DNA of 64,000 nt, taken from NCBI RefSeq assembly GCF_002844195.1, contig NZ_PEND01000003.1, forward strand, positions 434,001-498,000, read 5' to 3'. Positions 27,977-37,602 of this stretch are shown one piece after another. The notes below the pieces were generated by a model. It searched no databases. It had not been told where the DNA came from and saw only the letters and a program-made list of their open reading frames with translations. This DNA is from Halegenticoccus soli (GTDB lineage Archaea > Halobacteriota > Halobacteria > Halobacteriales > Haloferacaceae). Position 1 is the stretch's first letter. Every line of letters begins with the position of its first letter. Made by a program: the position numbers and the translations under genes.

Positions 27977-28627
27977 TTAGCGGTGTGCAAATGACCGCGT
28001 TGACTCGAGCTCAAACTTCAGAGCCCCCGTAGAAGTCCGAGAAACCCATACGACAGCATCAGCGATGTGCGAAATGTCGCTGAGTGTACTGCTGTCGTGA
28101 GCAGCAAAATCGACCCCGTAGAGCGCGATTCCACCGTTTGCACGGAGAGCTGAAAGTCGTTCAAGGAACCGCTTAACACGCGGAGTAGGCGTAGTTGCTA
28201 ACAACGGATCAAGCGAGCAAATAGCGAGATGTCGCGGCGTCGCTCGAAGTGCTTCAAGATGCGTAAGCTCGGAAAGACCAAGAGCAAGACGTTCAAGATC
28301 ACTTGAAGAGGGAATAAACATGACCGGGGAATCACCGTACACCGCACGAACGTATTGAGGCGACGTTGTATCGATGAGTCCAATTGAGGGGGAATCGTCC
28401 GCAGCAGACAGCGATGAATACCGGTCAATCGCTGTTTCTGCGCTTTCCTGTGTCGTCACAATAAGGGCACTCTCGGCAGAAGTGCCGTATTGGCACAGTA
28501 ACCGAAGGCAGAGTCCAGAGCCCGTAAGATCAAACGGCCCAGTAACAAGCAAGGTACTTCCAGGCGTCACAGTCGACAGTAACTCGGTGACGCTCGACTC
28601 GTCTTCCGAATCCTGAGGCGGCGTCAT
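27977..28627 (-). CDS. DUF7504-like RecA/KaiC-fold protein
   Basis: This protein of about 216 aa starts from the Met at 28627 (MTPPQDSEDESSVTELLSTV). A degenerate P-loop region reads STLLVTGPFDLTGSGLCLRLL, followed by IVTTQESAETAIDRY, and a late Walker-B-like strand GGIALYGVDFA. This resembles the haloarchaeal DUF7504 family of KaiC-like proteins that often lack a full Walker A. The start follows the stop of the zinc-ribbon gene by 4 bp, so the two form an operon. An upstream start at 28792 would overlap that gene. Confidence 0.65.
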   Translation of the reverse strand: MTPPQDSEDESSVTELLSTVTPGSTLLVTGPFDLTGSGLCLRLLCQYGTSAESALIVTTQESAETAIDRYSSLSAADDSPSIGLIDTTSPQYVRAVYGDSPVMFIPSSSDLERLALGLSELTHLEALRATPRHLAICSLDPLLATTPTPRVKRFLERLSALRANGGIALYGVDFAAHDSSTLSDISHIADAVVWVSRTSTGALKFELESTRSFAHR

Positions 28628-28631
28628 AGGA

Positions 28632-28853
28632 TCAACCACTCTCGCTGCGTTCAGCGGTCTTGGTCGGAGATGAAGCGAGTTGAGAGAGAGTTTTAGCAGG
28701 GTAGTACCGAGCACCACAGTGTAGACACTTAGCGACGAGAAGGCGTGGTTGCTCGCTCCCATCCCCGTTTTCAGGACGGATACGGAGATCAAGGGGGATC
28801 TCGGTCAACTCTGTGCCACAGTCTGCGCAGGGCAGGTCGGTTTCTGTTATCAT
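28632..28853 (-). CDS. Zinc-ribbon mini-protein
   Basis: This 73-aa protein starts MITETDLPCADCGTELTEIP and has a second cysteine pair in KCLHCGARYYPAKTL, giving a four-Cys zinc ribbon. The stop is 4 bp before the DUF7504-like gene, so the two are co-transcribed and perhaps partners. It could be a nucleic-acid or protein adaptor. The nuclease gene aCPSF1 lies 280 bp upstream on the same strand. Confidence 0.65.
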   Translation of the reverse strand: MITETDLPCADCGTELTEIPLDLRIRPENGDGSEQPRLLVAKCLHCGARYYPAKTLSQLASSPTKTAERSESG

Positions 28854-29135
28854 GGATGGATTCAGTGTTGAAGTGGAGGGGCGTGAGTTCCGCCAGAGAG
28901 GCCCACTGATCGCCGCCTCACCGGACGGAAGCAGACCCAGTGGGTGTCCGAACCTCGTACCGTCAAGAAAGCCCCCGAGGTAGGGCAATCCAGGGCACAG
29001 AGAACGGGCGGACCGCACCGTTGTACGCCTTACAATCACGTTGGTTAGGCTAAAATAGGTTTCGCTTCCAGAAAGATGATACTGGAACCGTATATCTCCG
29101 TACACAGCGGATCTCAGAGAGAAGCGGTCAGTCTG

Positions 29136-31043
29136 TTACACGAATCGGAACGTTTCCAAATTCCGGGGGGCGTACGTTCGTGCGTTAAACTTCTGATAGA
29201 GAGCTGAAGAGAGCTGATCAGTTGCGTCTTCATCACCGTGTACACAGAGAATCGTCTGCGGGCGCGGATTCATCGTTTTCACAAACTCCTCAAGGCCAGC
29301 ACGGTCAGCATGGCCAGAGAAGCCGCTGACAGACTCAACACGGAAGCGTAGTGTAACTCGTGTCGTCCTTCCAGATTGATCAGACAGGGGGAGTTCACGA
29401 TTACCGCTCTGGAGACGCCGACCAAGTGTTCCGGCGGCCTGATAGCCGACAAAGATGAGTGTATTCGTCGGCTCACGTCCTAAGAGTTCAAGCCACGACA
29501 TGATTGGCCCACCCGTGACCATCCCAGACGTCGAAAGAATGATACAGGGGTCTCCACTCGCAATGCGCTCACGCATCTCTTCCCCACCATCGACCTGCCG
29601 GAATTGCTCTGCAAGGAAGGGATTATGATCTTGATGAAGGATCTGTCGACGAAGTCCATCACGAAGGAACTCGGGATATGCGGTGTGAATAGCGGTTGCT
29701 TCGCGGATCATTCCGTCGAGGTAAATGGGCATCGTCGGAATGCGGTCAGTGCGCATCGCTTCCTCCAGCACTAACATGAGCTCCTGAGACCGTCCAACAG
29801 CAAACGATGGAATGACCACTTTCCCTTGATTGTTGTACGTTTCGGTGATTAGTTCGAGTAACCGTTCTTCGCTGTCCTCTTGGTCTGTTTGGTAATCGCC
29901 CCGTCGACCGTACGTTGACTCCAGGATGAGTGTTTCAGCGCGTGGGAAATCAGTAACAGCACCGTTGAAGAGTCGCGTCTTCGTGTAATGAATATCCCCA
30001 GAGAAGATGATGTTGTGGAGGCCGTCACCGATATGGAAGTGAGCAATTGCGCTTCCAAGAATGTGTCCTGCATTGTGTAGCGTGAGTTTAATATCCGGAG
30101 CAATGTCCGTCACATCGCCATACTCGAGAGTGATTGTATGTTTGAGCGCCTCTCGAACCATCTCACTCGTATACGGGGGCGTCCGGCCTTCCTTCGTCGC
30201 AACACTGAGATAATCAAGCTGCAGGAGTCCCATGAGATCGCGAGTTGGGGCGGTTGTGTAGATCGGCCCATCATACCCATATTTGAATAACAATGGAAGG
30301 AGAGCACTGTGATCCAAGTGGGCATGAGTAAGAACAACCGCATCGAGATCGGGGAGAGGATTGGCTTCCGGTGCTTGGAGATATGGGACTTCACCCTCAG
30401 CACCAGGTTTATCGCCACAGTCAATGAGGATCCGGGTTTCTGGCGTACTGAGGATGAACCCGGCTCGACCCACTTCACGACAGCAGCCAAGCGTTGTGAC
30501 GCGAACCCACTCTGTCTCATGGGTCGAGGTTCGATGAATACGATCTCCAACCCGTTTGAGAAAGGTACGTCGCTCCGCTCGTTCTTGCTTGAGGAAATTG
30601 CGGACGTTGGAAACAGTCGATGACTCTATTGGCGGTGTTCGAAGAACTTCTGGAGTCCAGCCGACTTCTTGAGTAATTTCTCGTAGGGTACTTCCATGTC
30701 TTCCGACCGCGAGACCGGCTTTTTCGGCTTCGATTAAAACCTCACCCGTCTCTGGGTAGAACTCAAGGTCTCCAATTTCGGCCTCTTCGGGGATAATGTC
30801 GAGAATTGTCGACTTTGCCTCTCCAACGGGAACAAGCCCATCTGACGTTGGCCGAATAGTAAGTCGTTTTCTGAGCGTTCTAGCAAGCCGTCGAACGAGT
30901 CCGTCATGTTCTGCGAACTCCTGTGGTGTATCAGTATAGACAATCAGTTGGGGTCCCTCATACATGACATCTGTAACCGACAGACCAGCAGGTAGTTCGG
31001 CTTCAATCGTCTCCTTCAACTCAGTAAGGTCATCTGATGTCAT
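29136..31043 (-). CDS. fttA: Archaeal CPSF1 / FttA beta-CASP ribonuclease (transcription termination factor)
   Basis: This 635-aa protein has the layout of aCPSF1: two N-terminal KH-like domains (residues 1-150, with GRHG at 114-117), a metallo-beta-lactamase domain with THAHLDH (239-245), and the beta-CASP domain with ILESTYGRRGDYQTDQEDSE and SGFSGHAD. A final CVHGDEDAT His motif completes the active site. The family cleaves RNA 3' ends and terminates transcription. Length and motifs are normal, so it should be active. The core genome normally carries one copy; whether this is that copy or an extra one cannot be seen here. Confidence 0.92.
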   Translation of the reverse strand: MTSDDLTELKETIEAELPAGLSVTDVMYEGPQLIVYTDTPQEFAEHDGLVRRLARTLRKRLTIRPTSDGLVPVGEAKSTILDIIPEEAEIGDLEFYPETGEVLIEAEKAGLAVGRHGSTLREITQEVGWTPEVLRTPPIESSTVSNVRNFLKQERAERRTFLKRVGDRIHRTSTHETEWVRVTTLGCCREVGRAGFILSTPETRILIDCGDKPGAEGEVPYLQAPEANPLPDLDAVVLTHAHLDHSALLPLLFKYGYDGPIYTTAPTRDLMGLLQLDYLSVATKEGRTPPYTSEMVREALKHTITLEYGDVTDIAPDIKLTLHNAGHILGSAIAHFHIGDGLHNIIFSGDIHYTKTRLFNGAVTDFPRAETLILESTYGRRGDYQTDQEDSEERLLELITETYNNQGKVVIPSFAVGRSQELMLVLEEAMRTDRIPTMPIYLDGMIREATAIHTAYPEFLRDGLRRQILHQDHNPFLAEQFRQVDGGEEMRERIASGDPCIILSTSGMVTGGPIMSWLELLGREPTNTLIFVGYQAAGTLGRRLQSGNRELPLSDQSGRTTRVTLRFRVESVSGFSGHADRAGLEEFVKTMNPRPQTILCVHGDEDATDQLSSALYQKFNARTYAPRNLETFRFV

Positions 31044-31438
31044 AGGTCGATCGGGCAGGTGGGGGAAGTGGTTGGGAGTCCATAGCGACTATTGTCATGA
31101 GCATTTGTTCGCCAATTGTACACCATTTTGAAACCTATTTTCCGGAAGACATCGTTTGAAGGCCGAACACGAGAGGTATCGGTTTCACACCCACCGTCTT
31201 TGGTAATGATGAGTGGAACGACCGATAGAGATCCCCTCTCCGTTGAGATACCGGATGAAGTTATTCAGTTACAGTCAGTTCAAGTTTAAAAACGTTTGGA
31301 AAACCACCTCCCGCTGGTACGTAAGTGCCCCAAGAGACGGCGAACGCTATCACCACCAGTACAGCGAGTCCAGATGGACGTCATCAGGTTAGAGGAGAAA
31401 GTACTCTGAAAACCTCCCGCAGAGATCACGGAGACGAT
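31044..31438. other. 395-bp intergenic stretch
   Basis: No gene is visible upstream of the nuclease gene. AT-rich patches (about 31120-31145 and 31265-31305) may hold its promoter. A short plus-strand frame at 31325-31522 overlaps the winged-helix gene and is not credible. Confidence 0.25.
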
Positions 31439-31723
31439 TCACCTCATTGGGAAGAGATTAGATTCTACCGGGTGGTATGTGACGCTTCGCGCATCGAAGG
31501 GGTTTGGCCTCCGTTCGATTAGTCCGGCTGCATCCAGGTCCGCGACAGCATCGCGGATCGTTCGTTTGGGGAGAAGTGTGGCCTCTAGAAGTGTTTGCGG
31601 GGATGCTGGTCCGTCACGTTCGAGCACCCAGTAGACGAGTTTCACACTCGGGGGAGCATGTCGAAGCCAATTCCGCTTCGTATCGATGGTTTGTGATTGA
31701 GGTGAGTTAGTAATAGTGATCAC
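31439..31723 (-). CDS. Winged-helix (MarR-like) transcriptional regulator
   Basis: The 94-aa protein is a single winged helix: SVKLVYWVLERDGPASPQTLLEA, then LLPKRTIRDAVADLDAAGLIERR and a wing PFDARSVTYHPV. It resembles small haloarchaeal MarR/ArsR-type regulators without an effector domain. It lies alone between the nuclease gene and the ADP-ribosylglycohydrolase gene on the same strand, with gaps of several hundred bases on both sides. Target unknown. Confidence 0.75.
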   Translation of the reverse strand: MITITNSPQSQTIDTKRNWLRHAPPSVKLVYWVLERDGPASPQTLLEATLLPKRTIRDAVADLDAAGLIERRPNPFDARSVTYHPVESNLFPMR

Positions 31724-32268
31724 CGGTATCCGAAAGGTACACTATAAGAGTAGATTGGTTCACATAAATTTTTCTCCGGCGTGCGAATACACGGTCTGTT
31801 AAGAACTTGATTAGGTGGAGAATGTCACGATGGTCGTTTTGATGTAGTGACGAGGAGATGTACGGAGTTCCTGCCTGTGAAGAGATCACGGCAGGGCACT
31901 GACTTTTGTGACTGACCACCTCGTCATCAGACGAGTTACCCTCAGCCGGACAGGCCTCATTGGGCACTACCCACCATGAAGCGACGTTAGTTCACCTACG
32001 GTGACTACCTCTAATCTATTGCGCGTTGTACTTAATTCTTCGCACGAACGCTCGCTGGCACCAGTATTAACGACTAGAAGTGAGTTGAACTTGGTCCCAA
32101 AGCTATATAACTGAAATTTGTCACTTAGTATTCAGGCCCACATCAGGCCCTCTCGTGCCTCTGAGCCCTTCGGACCATTTCACGTGTCTGTTGACACTGA
32201 GGGACTTCCACAAAAACCACACAAACAGCTCCAACACTATGCGTTTTCAATGATCAGACTGAGAAGCA
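31724..32268. other. 545-bp intergenic stretch
   Basis: The minus-strand frame at 31707-31967 has no family features and I do not call it. Nothing else, neither repeats nor RNA, was recognised. It may hold the promoter of the winged-helix gene. Confidence 0.25.
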
Positions 32269-33216
32269 TTATCTCGAGAAAAGGTCGCTGGCTTCCGTGG
32301 CATCAACTTGCTTCCAGAGAGTACGAGCAAGCTGCGTCAATTCATTGGAATGGTCGACCGTATCGATCCAGCGTTGCGGAAGCGAGGAGACACCGTGTCT
32401 GGCACCAGCGACCGCCCCTGCAATAGCTGCGACCGTGTCAGTATCACCTCCGGCATTGACCGCATTGATGATTGCAGATTGTGCATCAGGAGCAGTAAGC
32501 CCATAGTAGAGTGCTGTCCGAAGCGTGTCCACCACGTATCCCGATGGCTCGAGAGCTGCGGGATCGACGTCGTCAGGAAGAGCAGAAAGCGTTTCAATGA
32601 GTTCGCGTGGTGCGTCTTCCTCTACACGGCTCAGTGCAATTGAAAGAGGGTCTTCACGGCCGGTGAGAATTCCAGCAAGCGTGAGATTCAGCACTGAACA
32701 CCCGTACGTACAGCGCAAATCAGCGTGGGTGAGAAGCGACGAATGCCGACTCACAGAGTCAAGAAAACCGAAATTAGTTGGATACGTGACGGCAAGCGGT
32801 GCACATCGCATCACACTTCCATTGCCAGCATTCGTCCCTTCAGCACTTTCGCTCCAAACGCGTTTCCCAGTGATCTCCCACGGTTCGCCTGCATCAATTC
32901 GGTGGAGAACCTTCCGTGTCATCCGTCCACCGCCAAATGCGCCCTCTCTATACCACTCGACAAAGCGGCTTACGATATCTTTGGGATCGTAGGTGCCTTG
33001 GTGTGCCAAACTCCGTGCAATACATAAGGCCAACTCCGTATCGTCAGTTACTGTCCCAGGTGAACGGTCGTGGACGCCACCTCCCACCATCTCAGTGAGT
33101 GTCCCATAGGTGGCTTGAATCTGATCGGCTGACAATCCCTCGACTGGACGACCGAGTGCGTCACCACAGGCGAGGCCGAGGAAGACACCGGTAGCGTGGG
33201 TAACTTGGCGAGCCAT
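32269..33216 (-). CDS. ADP-ribosylglycohydrolase (DraG/ARH family)
   Basis: This 315-aa all-alpha hydrolase removes ADP-ribose from proteins or nucleic acids or cleaves related N-glycosides. Residues seen are GLACGDALGRPVEG (14-27), the metal-binding TDD (57-59) in GTVTDDTELAL, NGSVMRCAPLA (132-142), and the second metal site GGDTDT (256-261). All dinuclear-Mg ligands appear present, so it should be active. A macro-domain protein gene at 40679 and its relic at 21243 indicate other ADP-ribose functions in the same region. Confidence 0.9.
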   Translation of the reverse strand: MARQVTHATGVFLGLACGDALGRPVEGLSADQIQATYGTLTEMVGGGVHDRSPGTVTDDTELALCIARSLAHQGTYDPKDIVSRFVEWYREGAFGGGRMTRKVLHRIDAGEPWEITGKRVWSESAEGTNAGNGSVMRCAPLAVTYPTNFGFLDSVSRHSSLLTHADLRCTYGCSVLNLTLAGILTGREDPLSIALSRVEEDAPRELIETLSALPDDVDPAALEPSGYVVDTLRTALYYGLTAPDAQSAIINAVNAGGDTDTVAAIAGAVAGARHGVSSLPQRWIDTVDHSNELTQLARTLWKQVDATEASDLFSR

Positions 33217-33303
33217 AGTTAGACGTACTGGTTCCAGATACCTGTCTGTTTGCTTGATTCGGTGATGCTAACTCACTCGATTTATGTAGGATTCTCCGTG
33301 AAC

Positions 33304-33345
33304 TGCCTCGGGGTCAAGCCCCGAGGCACCCGGCCTGCTCCGCCT
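33304..33345. repeat. Strong hairpin (IS1341-type end relic or terminator)
   Basis: TGCCTCGGGG (33304-33313) and CCCCGAGGCA (33319-33328) form a perfect 10-bp stem with a TCAAG loop, followed by a GC-rich tail. It resembles the solo tnpB right ends elsewhere in the window. It lies in the 300-bp gap between the glycohydrolase and MFS genes and could also act as a terminator. Confidence 0.45.
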
Positions 33346-33514
33346 GTAGAAGAGAGCTGTGCGATGACGTCAGTCATGTATAAATCCTAGGACGCTTCGT
33401 TTCCGCAAAGTCTGTCTGATCCGGTCGATTATTCAGCTCTGATTCGAGCGTTCTCCGCTCGTCAGAAGTGATGGGAGTGGGCCAAAGCACCGTTACAAGC
33501 GACTTCCGAGAAAT

Positions 33515-34756
33515 TCACCAGTGGGTGAGCGCATGGCGCCCATATTGGGATGAGAGAACGAAAAAGAAGGTAAGAACGCCACTCAGTGCAGCAGCACCAC
33601 CAAGGAAGAAGACCCACTCCATTCCACTCGTACTCATGAGATAGCCCCCAATGAGAGGAGCAATAATAGTGCCTGGCCGCCAGACAAGCGACCGAATCCC
33701 AAAGCTACTGGCAATACCCTCTCCAATGCCTTCGTCAGCAAACAGTGCCATACTCGCAGGTTCACGGAAACTATCCGCCACGCCGAGGAGTCCGTTTAAA
33801 AGGATCACGACAAGGTATGTTGCCGACTGCTGGCCGAGCCCGAGTACCCCTGTAGGAAGCCCTAACAACTGGCCAAGCGCTGGAGCAAACGGAATGGCAA
33901 GCGCGAGGAGGCCATAGAGCCCGCCCCCGACAAACACAAAGAGAGCCCGACCAAACCGGTCAGAAAGACGGCCAGTGTAGGGCTGACAGAGCATATTCGT
34001 GAATTTCTCAACCGCAAGGACAGTACCAACGATGAAGGCGCTCAGTCCGAGCCCGCCACGGGCTGCTGACACACCAACATAAATCGGGATCCATTTACGC
34101 ACGAGTGTCACGGAAACGGCGTACTGCGCGCGAAAGCTTGTCAGCGTAAGGATTCGTTTATTGAAGGCAAGTTCAGCGAACGCAAAGCCACCAACAGAGG
34201 TATCGTCTGCATCGAGATACCGCCAGACACCGAGGAATGCGAGCATGAGCAACAGCGCGAGGATCACAAACACAGCGGTGAACCCATAGTGGGTGTACAG
34301 CACCCCTGCACCGAGTGTCCCGATGATACCGGCCGCCATCCGCCAGGAATTGTACTTTCCAATGTAGGTTGCGCGATCGGTAGTCGGTGCCAATTCACCA
34401 ATCAAGGCTAAACTCAAGAGTCCAGTGCCGACGATGCCGAGTCCTTGAAGTGTCCGTGCGGCGATGAACCCAATGCTCGTTGAGATCACCGCGAAGAAGA
34501 GATACGATGCAATGCTCAGGAGAAGTGCACCCAGGAGCAGTGTTCGCTTATCGTATCTGTCCCCTGCCCACCCCAACGGAACGATAGCTACCGTCCGGCC
34601 AACAGCAAGGGCAGTGATAAACAGTCCCACGACAAATCCCGAGGGGTTGAGAATGTCGATATAGGTAGGAAGGAGCGTAAGGACGGAGATGAATCCGAGA
34701 CTGGCTGCAAATCGAGTCAAATACAGCGAATAGAATTGAAACTCTCGTGAGCCCAT
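33515..34756 (-). CDS. Major facilitator superfamily transporter
   Basis: This 413-aa membrane protein has about twelve hydrophobic helices. The motif-A loop between helices 2 and 3 is PLGWAGDRYDKRTLLLGALL, and a related GRLSDRFGRALFVFVGGGLY follows helix 8. Both are typical of drug or metabolite exporters of the MFS. The start is the Met of MGSREFQFYSLYLTRFAASL. The substrate is unknown. No partner genes adjoin it. Confidence 0.85.
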   Translation of the reverse strand: MGSREFQFYSLYLTRFAASLGFISVLTLLPTYIDILNPSGFVVGLFITALAVGRTVAIVPLGWAGDRYDKRTLLLGALLLSIASYLFFAVISTSIGFIAARTLQGLGIVGTGLLSLALIGELAPTTDRATYIGKYNSWRMAAGIIGTLGAGVLYTHYGFTAVFVILALLLMLAFLGVWRYLDADDTSVGGFAFAELAFNKRILTLTSFRAQYAVSVTLVRKWIPIYVGVSAARGGLGLSAFIVGTVLAVEKFTNMLCQPYTGRLSDRFGRALFVFVGGGLYGLLALAIPFAPALGQLLGLPTGVLGLGQQSATYLVVILLNGLLGVADSFREPASMALFADEGIGEGIASSFGIRSLVWRPGTIIAPLIGGYLMSTSGMEWVFFLGGAAALSGVLTFFFVLSSQYGRHALTHW

Positions 34757-35032
34757 CTGATCTCTGCTTACCGCAGAAAAGCAAAAGCGCTTCTGAAGCC
34801 AGCAAAATAACGAGGGCAGAATGACTAGTTCAGTGAGTACGCTGTCAGGGTGAAATAAACGTGGAAAACGGCTCTTGTTATTTTGAGACGCATCCCCTTT
34901 GGTTCTCGGCCGATTAAGGCTGGAGTTAGCAACGAGAAGCGACTTACTCCTATCTCTGAGCGCTGGGTAGAGTGGAGAAGTCGAGCTCTTCAGGACGAAC
35001 TACCTCAGATTGAGGAAGCGAGATCTATCGAT
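34757..35032. other. Intergenic stretch before tRNA-Met
   Basis: 276 bp without a recognised gene. It lies 3' of the minus-strand tRNA and 5' of the minus-strand MFS gene, so it may contain a tRNA terminator and the MFS promoter. Confidence 0.25.
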
Positions 35033-35106
35033 AGCGGGAGGTGGATTTGAACCACCGGTCTCCAGATCATGAGCCTGGCGGAATCTCCTGGCTATCCCAT
35101 CCCGCT
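35033..35106 (-). tRNA. tRNA-Met (CAU), initiator-like body with altered anticodon stem
   Basis: The reverse complement folds as a 74-nt tRNA. The acceptor is AGCGGGA/TCCCGCT, there is a D arm, the anticodon arm is CCAGG-CTCATGA-TCTGG with anticodon CAT, and the T arm is GGTGG-TTCAAAT-CCACC. The A1-U72 end pair is the archaeal initiator feature. The anticodon stem does not have the three stacked G-C pairs usual for initiators: it pairs C-G, C-G, A-U, G-C, G-U. There is no intron and no encoded CCA. Confidence 0.88.
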
Positions 35107-35175
35107 ACTACAGTAATTCGACACAGACAAAATAAGCGTTAAGAAGTTAGTCTCGTGTGGGGAGTAGTGACTTGA

Positions 35176-35346
35176 TTACCTCGGCTGTCTGATCCACCGC
35201 CAAACGACTTGCTCGGACAGCTTGTGGTACTCGCCTTTCGCGACACTTTGGCAGTTTTCGCATGCCAACTCGAAGATTCTGTACGTATCTAGTTCAACCT
35301 CACAGTGCTCGCCACACTCAGGACAGGAAACAGCCGGCGATACCAT
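35176..35346 (-). CDS. CPxCG zinc-ribbon mini-protein
   Basis: This 56-aa protein starts MVSPAVSCPECGEHCEVELD and continues with ACENCQSVAKGEYHK and a WRWIRQPR tail. The CxxC pairs form a zinc ribbon typical of small haloarchaeal CPxCG proteins, some of which have been linked to regulation. It was found on the minus strand directly upstream of the tRNA. It has a good ATG at 35346 and TAA at 35176. Confidence 0.65.
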   Translation of the reverse strand: MVSPAVSCPECGEHCEVELDTYRIFELACENCQSVAKGEYHKLSEQVVWRWIRQPR

Positions 35347-35599
35347 TACGCCCGAGTTCTTACTCTTGAACTATATCACTACGTATTCTGCCCTGTCGCT
35401 TGCTCAATAGCACTTGGAGTTCGTTTATCTACCCTACGTACGATAACTGGGATAGCGAGCCAGTCGGGCAACTTGTGACTGTAGAATGCAGAGTACTCTT
35501 TTTCCACCCCTCAATAAACATCCGTATCGTACTATAGATCACGTTCGGCACGGAACCCCAACGATTAAGCGAATTGAGTGAAGACAAGCTAGTATCAAT

Positions 35600-35830
35600 A
35601 CGCTCGCCAGGTGTGAGACTCAGCCAAGCGGGTGAAAACGGTACGTGCCCGATGAGGCTTTGCGGCTGAGGGCACGTAGAGACTCTCTCCGGTGATTCGT
35701 TCCGCAGGCACACCGGAGGTCCCACGGTCGCCATACGTGGTAGAACGAATGAACAGGTCCGCTGGGAGTCTGCTCCCCAGACAGGACTGATGTCTGCTCT
35801 TTCGCCCTATTTTTGACTCGTATGGCGCTC
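35600..35830. repeat. Structured non-coding segment with long-range hairpins
   Basis: Two nested pairings are clear: ACGTGCCC (35643-35650) with GGGCACGT (35670-35677), and CTCCGGTG (35687-35694) with CACCGGAG (35711-35718). The minus-strand frames across it are Ser/Pro/Arg-rich with no family pattern. The rest of the interval 35347-35921 holds no recognisable gene. It could be a decayed IS end or a structured RNA. Confidence 0.35.
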
Positions 35831-35921
35831 GCACTATGTGTCAGACATAAAATATCATATAGAACATAAATGGATAAAGAACGGCGCAAGTGAAGGCGCA
35901 GAGGGTCACATACGATAGTCG

Positions 35922-36240
35922 TTAGGTCGAACTCACCACGGCGACAGCGGAGTCCGCATTTCGGATGATATATTCGGAGGTGTGGCCGAGGAACGCCCGT
36001 CGCGACGTCGGGCGGATACTCGTCTCCATCACAATGAGATCGTTCTGGTTTTCCGCCGCTAGGTCAACGAGTTCGTCCTCGGGCTCGCGATCAGAGACGA
36101 TCACGTTTGTTCGCACCTCCGCCCCCGTTTATCGACCGAGCTGGGCCTCTTCGTCGACGATTTCGACGTCGATGTCACGGGCTTCTTGTAAATCCGGCCG
36201 GACCAACACCACCAGCCACCCAACATCGGATGATAGTTGG
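35922..36240 (-). pseudogene. UspA-domain relic
   Basis: The frame ends VDLAAENQNDLIVMETSIRP, then RRAFLGHTSEYIIRNADSAV and AVVSST. This matches the C-terminal half of a universal stress protein domain, including the GxTSEYIIRNA nucleotide-binding end. Upstream the same frame reads DLQEARDIDVEIVDEEAQLGR, then TAA, then TGAEVRTNVIVSDR, so a stop splits the domain. It may derive from a permease-UspA fusion like that at 38166. Confidence 0.6.
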
Positions 36241-36258
36241 GAATACGACCCCGCCGAC

Positions 36259-37602
36259 CTAGACTAACTGGAGAATGTTTCCATTCGAGGTGATATGGAG
36301 ATCACGGCCGATCTCGTACCCCTGACTCCCGGCCAGATCAACGTAGCCGGAGAACCCGCTCATATTCTGGTGAGCAGGGATGACGTGCTGGGGTTGGAGC
36401 GCATCGAGCATCGCGTAGTGGCCTTCTTGTGCCAGATGGCCCGAAACGTGGACGTCATCGTACACCCGTGCGCCCTGCATTCCGAGCAACTTCTCAGATT
36501 GGTACCGCTGGCCCTCGTTCGTCGGTTCGGGGATCACGCGGGCAGAGAAAATCACCTTGTCACCCTGATCGAGTTCGTACGGCGTTTCACCGCGTCCCAT
36601 CCGAGTAAGCATCGCGCGCGGTTCGCCTTGATGGCCCGTCACAACGGGCAAGAAGTGCTCTTTGCCTTCGTCCATAATCCGTTTGAACGTACGATCGATG
36701 GACTTCCGATGTCCGTACATCCCGAGATCATCGGGGAACGTTGCGGCGCCGATCCGTTCGGCCGTTCCGGAGTATTTCTCCATTGACCGACCAAGGAGAA
36801 CGGGCTGGCGGCCGATGTCTTTAGCGAATTCCACAAGACTCGTTACACGAGCGATGTGGCTCGAGAACGTCGTCGCAACGATGCCACCGTCATACTCTTC
36901 GAGGCTCCGCATAACGTCCTGGAGCTGACTTCGGGCGACAGCCTCACTTGGTGTACGGCCCTTCCTGTTCGCGTTTGTGCAATCTTCGATGTAACAGAGT
37001 ACGCCGTTCCCTTGCCGACCGATCTCTCGGAAGCGCTCCATATCAATCGGATCGCCGATGACGGGCGTGTGGTCGATGCGCTTGTCGAGACCGTAAACGA
37101 CGGCGCCTTCCGGGGTGTGGAGAACGGGATTAATAGCGTCAATAACCGAGTGGGTAACGTTGACGAATTCGAGTTCACACCGCTCACCGATCTTCATTGT
37201 TTCGCCAGCGTCCATCTCGAGAAGGTCGTTCTGGACGTCGAACTTCCCCTCGTCCTGAATCTCGTTTTTAACAAGTTCGAGTGTGAACGGGGTAGCAACG
37301 ATCGGTGCATTGTACCGGTGCGCTAGTTTGCTGATTGCGCCAATGTGGTCGAGATGGCCGTGCGTAGGAACAATCGCTTGGACGTCGCCCTCAAGCTCGG
37401 ACATGATTCGATCGTCGGGGATTGCGCCCATGTCGATAAGATCGAGCGAGTGCATGCGCTCGGTTGCAATGTTGTCATGAATCAGTACCTTCGAGAGATT
37501 GAGTCCCATGTCGAAGACAACGATGTTGTCGCCGGCACGGACAGCCGTCATCTGACGGCCAACTTCTTCGTAGCCGCCAATGGTCGCAATTTCGATTTCC
37601 AT
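36259..37602 (-). CDS. rnj: Ribonuclease J (beta-CASP metallo-beta-lactamase)
   Basis: This 447-aa protein has the RNase J motif THGHLDH (80-86), [18 protein letters not shown], a beta-CASP domain with [15 protein letters not shown] and LLGRSMEKY, and [12 protein letters not shown] near the C-terminus. Archaeal RNase J is a 5'-3' exonuclease in RNA decay. Length and motifs are normal for euryarchaeal aRNase J. It is the second beta-CASP nuclease in the window, 5 kb from aCPSF1, and both are on the minus strand. A UspA relic lies just downstream. Confidence 0.92.
   Translation of the reverse strand: MEIEIATIGGYEEVGRQMTAVRAGDNIVVFDMGLNLSKVLIHDNIATERMHSLDLIDMGAIPDDRIMSELEGDVQAIVPTHGHLDHIGAISKLAHRYNAPIVATPFTLELVKNEIQDEGKFDVQNDLLEMDAGETMKIGERCELEFVNVTHSVIDAINPVLHTPEGAVVYGLDKRIDHTPVIGDPIDMERFREIGRQGNGVLCYIEDCTNANRKGRTPSEAVARSQLQDVMRSLEEYDGGIVATTFSSHIARVTSLVEFAKDIGRQPVLLGRSMEKYSGTAERIGAATFPDDLGMYGHRKSIDRTFKRIMDEGKEHFLPVVTGHQGEPRAMLTRMGRGETPYELDQGDKVIFSARVIPEPTNEGQRYQSEKLLGMQGARVYDDVHVSGHLAQEGHYAMLDALQPQHVIPAHQNMSGFSGYVDLAGSQGYEIGRDLHITSNGNILQLV

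Noticed and set aside
31707-31967. Minus-strand frame of 86 aa upstream of the winged-helix gene
   Set aside because: No recognised motif and it overlaps the regulator start region.
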